Positions 26,676 through 27,714 of a DNA stretch of 27,714 nt are shown in pieces. The stretch comes from a virus. How positions within the stretch are numbered: position 1 is the stretch's first letter; the number at the start of each line of letters is the position of its first letter. Position numbers and translations under genes: made by a program. Where the stretch lies: positions 1 to 27,714 of IMG/VR virus record IMGVR_UViG_3300028198_000016, one strand, 5' to 3'. The notes below the pieces were generated by a model, which was given only the letters and a program-made list of their open reading frames with translations, searched no databases and was not told where the DNA came from.

Positions 26676-26686
26676 AGGGGTCGTTA

Positions 26687-27001
26687 TAACTCGTTATAAT
26701 ACAAGGGTTTATACGCCATCGGTAAGAAAACTCATAAGTCGTTGTAAACAAAGGGTTTATTTCATTCAGTTTAAGTCATTGTTTTATATAGGGTTACAGT
26801 CGCGTGTCTGTAACTCGTTTAAAAACAAGCATTTATATTAAGCGCATTTCAATCAATATTTCACGGCGGATGAGTATTTTCTAAAATCAACGGTCGATTG
26901 TCTGTAATGACCAATAAAACAAGGACTTACAAGGGCGTGTAAGTCCCCATTTCTAAAGGGCCCGGTCGATTGTCTGTAACTACTTGTAAACAAAGGGCCT
27001 A
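26687..27001 (+). repeat. Array of six related 25-nt direct repeats
   Basis: Units at 26687-26711, 26735-26759, 26772-26796 (most diverged), 26811-26835, 26905-26929 and 26977-27001. The approximate consensus is TAACTCGTTGTAA then ACAAAGGGTTTA. The copies at 26811, 26905 and 26977 are each preceded, with the same 12-nt offset, by GTCGNNTGTCTG, so they form 37-nt units. Spacing is irregular (37-94 nt) and the units are imperfect, unlike a CRISPR array. The last unit ends 15 nt before the -35 box of the rightward promoter. Confidence 0.7.
26923..26946. other. Perfect 9-bp hairpin
   Basis: GGACTTACA at 26923-26931 pairs with TGTAAGTCC at 26938-26946 around a six-base loop. On the minus strand it is followed by TTGTTTTATT, which could make a weak intrinsic terminator; on the plus strand no T-run follows. 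It overlaps the end of one direct repeat, so it may instead be a regulatory or replication structure. Confidence 0.5.
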
Positions 27002-27016
27002 ATCAACTAGAAATAT

Positions 27017-27046
27017 TTGACATATGAATTGAAAGCTGGGTATAAT
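27017..27046 (+). promoter_or_regulatory. Consensus sigma70 promoter for the rightward operon
   Basis: TTGACA at 27017-27022 and TATAAT at 27041-27046 are both perfect matches, with an 18-bp spacer. It points to the small gene at 27097, whose ribosome site is GAGGA at 27086-27090. A perfect host-type promoter is what an early phage operon needs before phage sigma factors are made. Confidence 0.85.
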
Positions 27047-27096
27047 GGTTATGTTTCGTTGATGAGGAACAAATATTAATTAAATGAGGACTACAA

Positions 27097-27258
27097 ATGA
27101 GTGAGATTAAACCACAATATTACGGAGCAGTTATTACTGGAAATATGGTAACAGAAAAAGAGTTGAAAAAACTCAAAAAAAATGGTGGCTTTGTTAAGTG
27201 TCCAACACGAAAAGCACAAGGCTCTAAAAATGCACGTTGGGGTCAAGTTGGAAAATGA
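27097..27258 (+). CDS. Small unknown protein (53 aa), first gene of the rightward operon
   Basis: ATG at 27097 preceded by GAGGA with a 6-nt gap; TGA at 27256. The sequence is MSEIKPQYYGAVITGNMVTE, then KELKKLKKNGGFVKCPTRKA and QGSKNARWGQVGK. It is basic and probably a small soluble protein; one cysteine is present and there is no membrane helix. I recognise no family. It lies about 50 nt after a consensus host promoter and its stop overlaps the next start (ATGA), so it is probably made early in infection, when small phage proteins often act on host machinery. That role is inferred from position only. Confidence 0.72.
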   Translation: MSEIKPQYYGAVITGNMVTEKELKKLKKNGGFVKCPTRKAQGSKNARWGQVGK

Positions 27259-27335
27259 ATATTAAAGAGATTTTAACAGATATATTCATATTATTATTAC
27301 TTTGTATATTAACTTTTTTAGGACTATTCTTATAA
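27255..27335 (+). CDS. Single-helix membrane peptide (26 aa)
   Basis: The frame opens with ATG overlapping the previous stop (ATGA) and closes with TAA overlapping the next start (TAATG). After the short polar start MNIKEILTD, the remaining 17 residues are almost all Ile, Leu, Phe, Cys and Gly (IFILLLLCILTFLGLFL), enough for one membrane-spanning helix. Both junctions are coupled overlaps, which supports it as a translated gene despite its size. It may sit in the inner membrane as a small host-modulating peptide. It could also be a chance frame whose main use is to carry ribosomes onward, so confidence is moderate. Confidence 0.55.
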   Translation: MNIKEILTDIFILLLLCILTFLGLFL

Positions 27336-27595
27336 TGAAATTAAATTTAATTGGAAGCAATCAAACGGAAGTAGAATTTGACAACGGAACTTGTATTTTC
27401 TTTTCTTATGAACAAGCAGTTTGTGTTCGTAATGAAAACGGATGTTTTGTAACAGATGAAAAATATTCACAAACTACTTCTAGGCATATTAATAAATGGA
27501 TTGCGCACACACCGGATATAATAAAGATAGTTCCGCAATCTGAACTTGATACAATGTTAGGCTTCACCAAATCCAAAACTGAAAGAGGTGCATAA
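27335..27595 (+). CDS. Small phage protein with TTSRHINKW motif (86 aa)
   Basis: I chose the ATG at 27335 (MKLNLIGSNQTEVEF) because it overlaps the upstream stop as TAATG and begins at the conserved-looking start; an in-frame TTG at 27302 would lengthen it but has no ribosome site. The core reads TCIFFSYEQAVCVRNENG, then KYSQTTSRHINKWI (44-56). From memory, small phage proteins with FSY...PV...YS-x-TTS-x-HINKW are widespread (a DUF8033-type group), function unknown. It is probably a small beta-strand protein followed by a helix. The stop overlaps the next start by one base. Confidence 0.75.
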   Translation: MKLNLIGSNQTEVEFDNGTCIFFSYEQAVCVRNENGCFVTDEKYSQTTSRHINKWIAHTPDIIKIVPQSELDTMLGFTKSKTERGA

Positions 27596-27714
27596 TGAGT
27601 ACATATAAACTAGAAATTCCAAGAAATCAATTTGATCGAATCGCAGGCGCATTTGAATCAACAATTATTAATGTTAACGGATATGATCTTGATAAAGATA
27701 CGGTCATTTTTTCG
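27595..27714 (+). CDS. Unknown protein, partial at right edge (40 aa visible)
   Basis: ATG at 27595 overlaps the preceding TAA as TAATG, and the frame stays open to the edge. The visible part is MSTYKLEIPRNQFDRIAGAF, then ESTIINVNGYDLDKDTVIFS. Too little is present to name a family. It continues the rightward operon of small, overlapping genes. Confidence 0.6.
   Translation, partial: MSTYKLEIPRNQFDRIAGAFESTIINVNGYDLDKDTVIFS

Larger units (their letters stand above)
26656..27096. other. Divergent non-coding control region
   Basis: This 441-nt stretch separates the leftward late genes from the rightward genes and holds no plausible reading frame. It contains a TATAAATA box for the leftward gene, six related 25-nt direct repeats, a 9-bp hairpin and a consensus sigma70 promoter for the rightward operon. 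Such a site could serve as early promoter cluster, repressor or activator binding region, or replication origin; the sequence alone does not decide. Confidence 0.8.

Noticed and set aside
26923-26946. Strong rho-independent terminator
   Set aside because: The stem is only 9 bp, has no T-run on the plus strand and only an interrupted one on the minus strand, and no gene ends beside it; kept only as a hairpin.
26687-27001. CRISPR array
   Set aside because: Repeat units are imperfect, spacers vary from 12 to 69 nt and there are no cas genes nearby.
27302-27334. Extended start (TTG) for the 86-residue protein
   Set aside because: The extension lies inside the membrane-peptide frame and lacks a ribosome site; ATG 27335 forms the TAATG overlap seen repeatedly in this window.

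Overview
The window reads as part of the genome of an AT-rich, T4-like contractile-tailed phage of marine type. The evidence is the ordered set of T4-type baseplate wedge genes (gp25, gp6, a protein in the gp7 position, gp8), a very large DUF4815-type virion protein as seen in marine T4-like phages, several modular tail-fibre genes, two 2OG-Fe(II) oxygenases inside the structural cluster, and nine exact copies of the T4 late-promoter octamer TATAAATA. The low GC and marine-type fibre repeats fit a phage of SAR11 or marine cyanobacteria, but the host cannot be decided from this window.

Layout. All genes from position 1 to 26655 lie on the minus strand and read right to left. In transcription order they are: a COQ4-like protein (26655-26209), a HAD-family nucleotidase (26180-25704), a small protein whose N-terminus resembles a T4 capsid-targeting sequence (25704-25477), a 643-residue protein of unknown function with a possible nuclease motif (25470-23539), a 46-residue basic peptide (23510-23370), gp25, gp6, the gp7-position protein, a 2OG oxygenase, gp8, the 1795-residue DUF4815 protein, a coiled-coil peptide, a fibre with an Mtd-like N-terminus, a glycine-rich fibre, a second 2OG oxygenase, a conserved 121-residue protein, a 735-residue fibre with a tail-collar domain, three tandem paralogues with kelch-like repeats, a short fibre-like protein, a small virion-type protein, and a LamG-domain fibre that runs off the left edge. 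Genes are tightly packed, often with one-base TAATG overlaps.

From 26656 to 27096 there is a non-coding divergence region with six related copies of a 25-nt repeat, a 9-bp hairpin and a consensus sigma70 promoter pointing right. That promoter drives a plus-strand operon of very small overlapping genes (53 residues, a 26-residue membrane peptide, 86 residues, and a partial gene at the right edge), most likely early or middle genes.

How it works together. The plus-strand genes would be read first by host RNA polymerase. The minus-strand block would be read late from TATAAATA promoters by polymerase carrying a gp55-like sigma. It supplies the baseplate wedge and an array of exchangeable host-recognition fibres. 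The fibre and baseplate genes share several short sequence modules, which suggests shuffling among neighbours. No tRNA, rRNA, CRISPR array or insertion sequence was seen.
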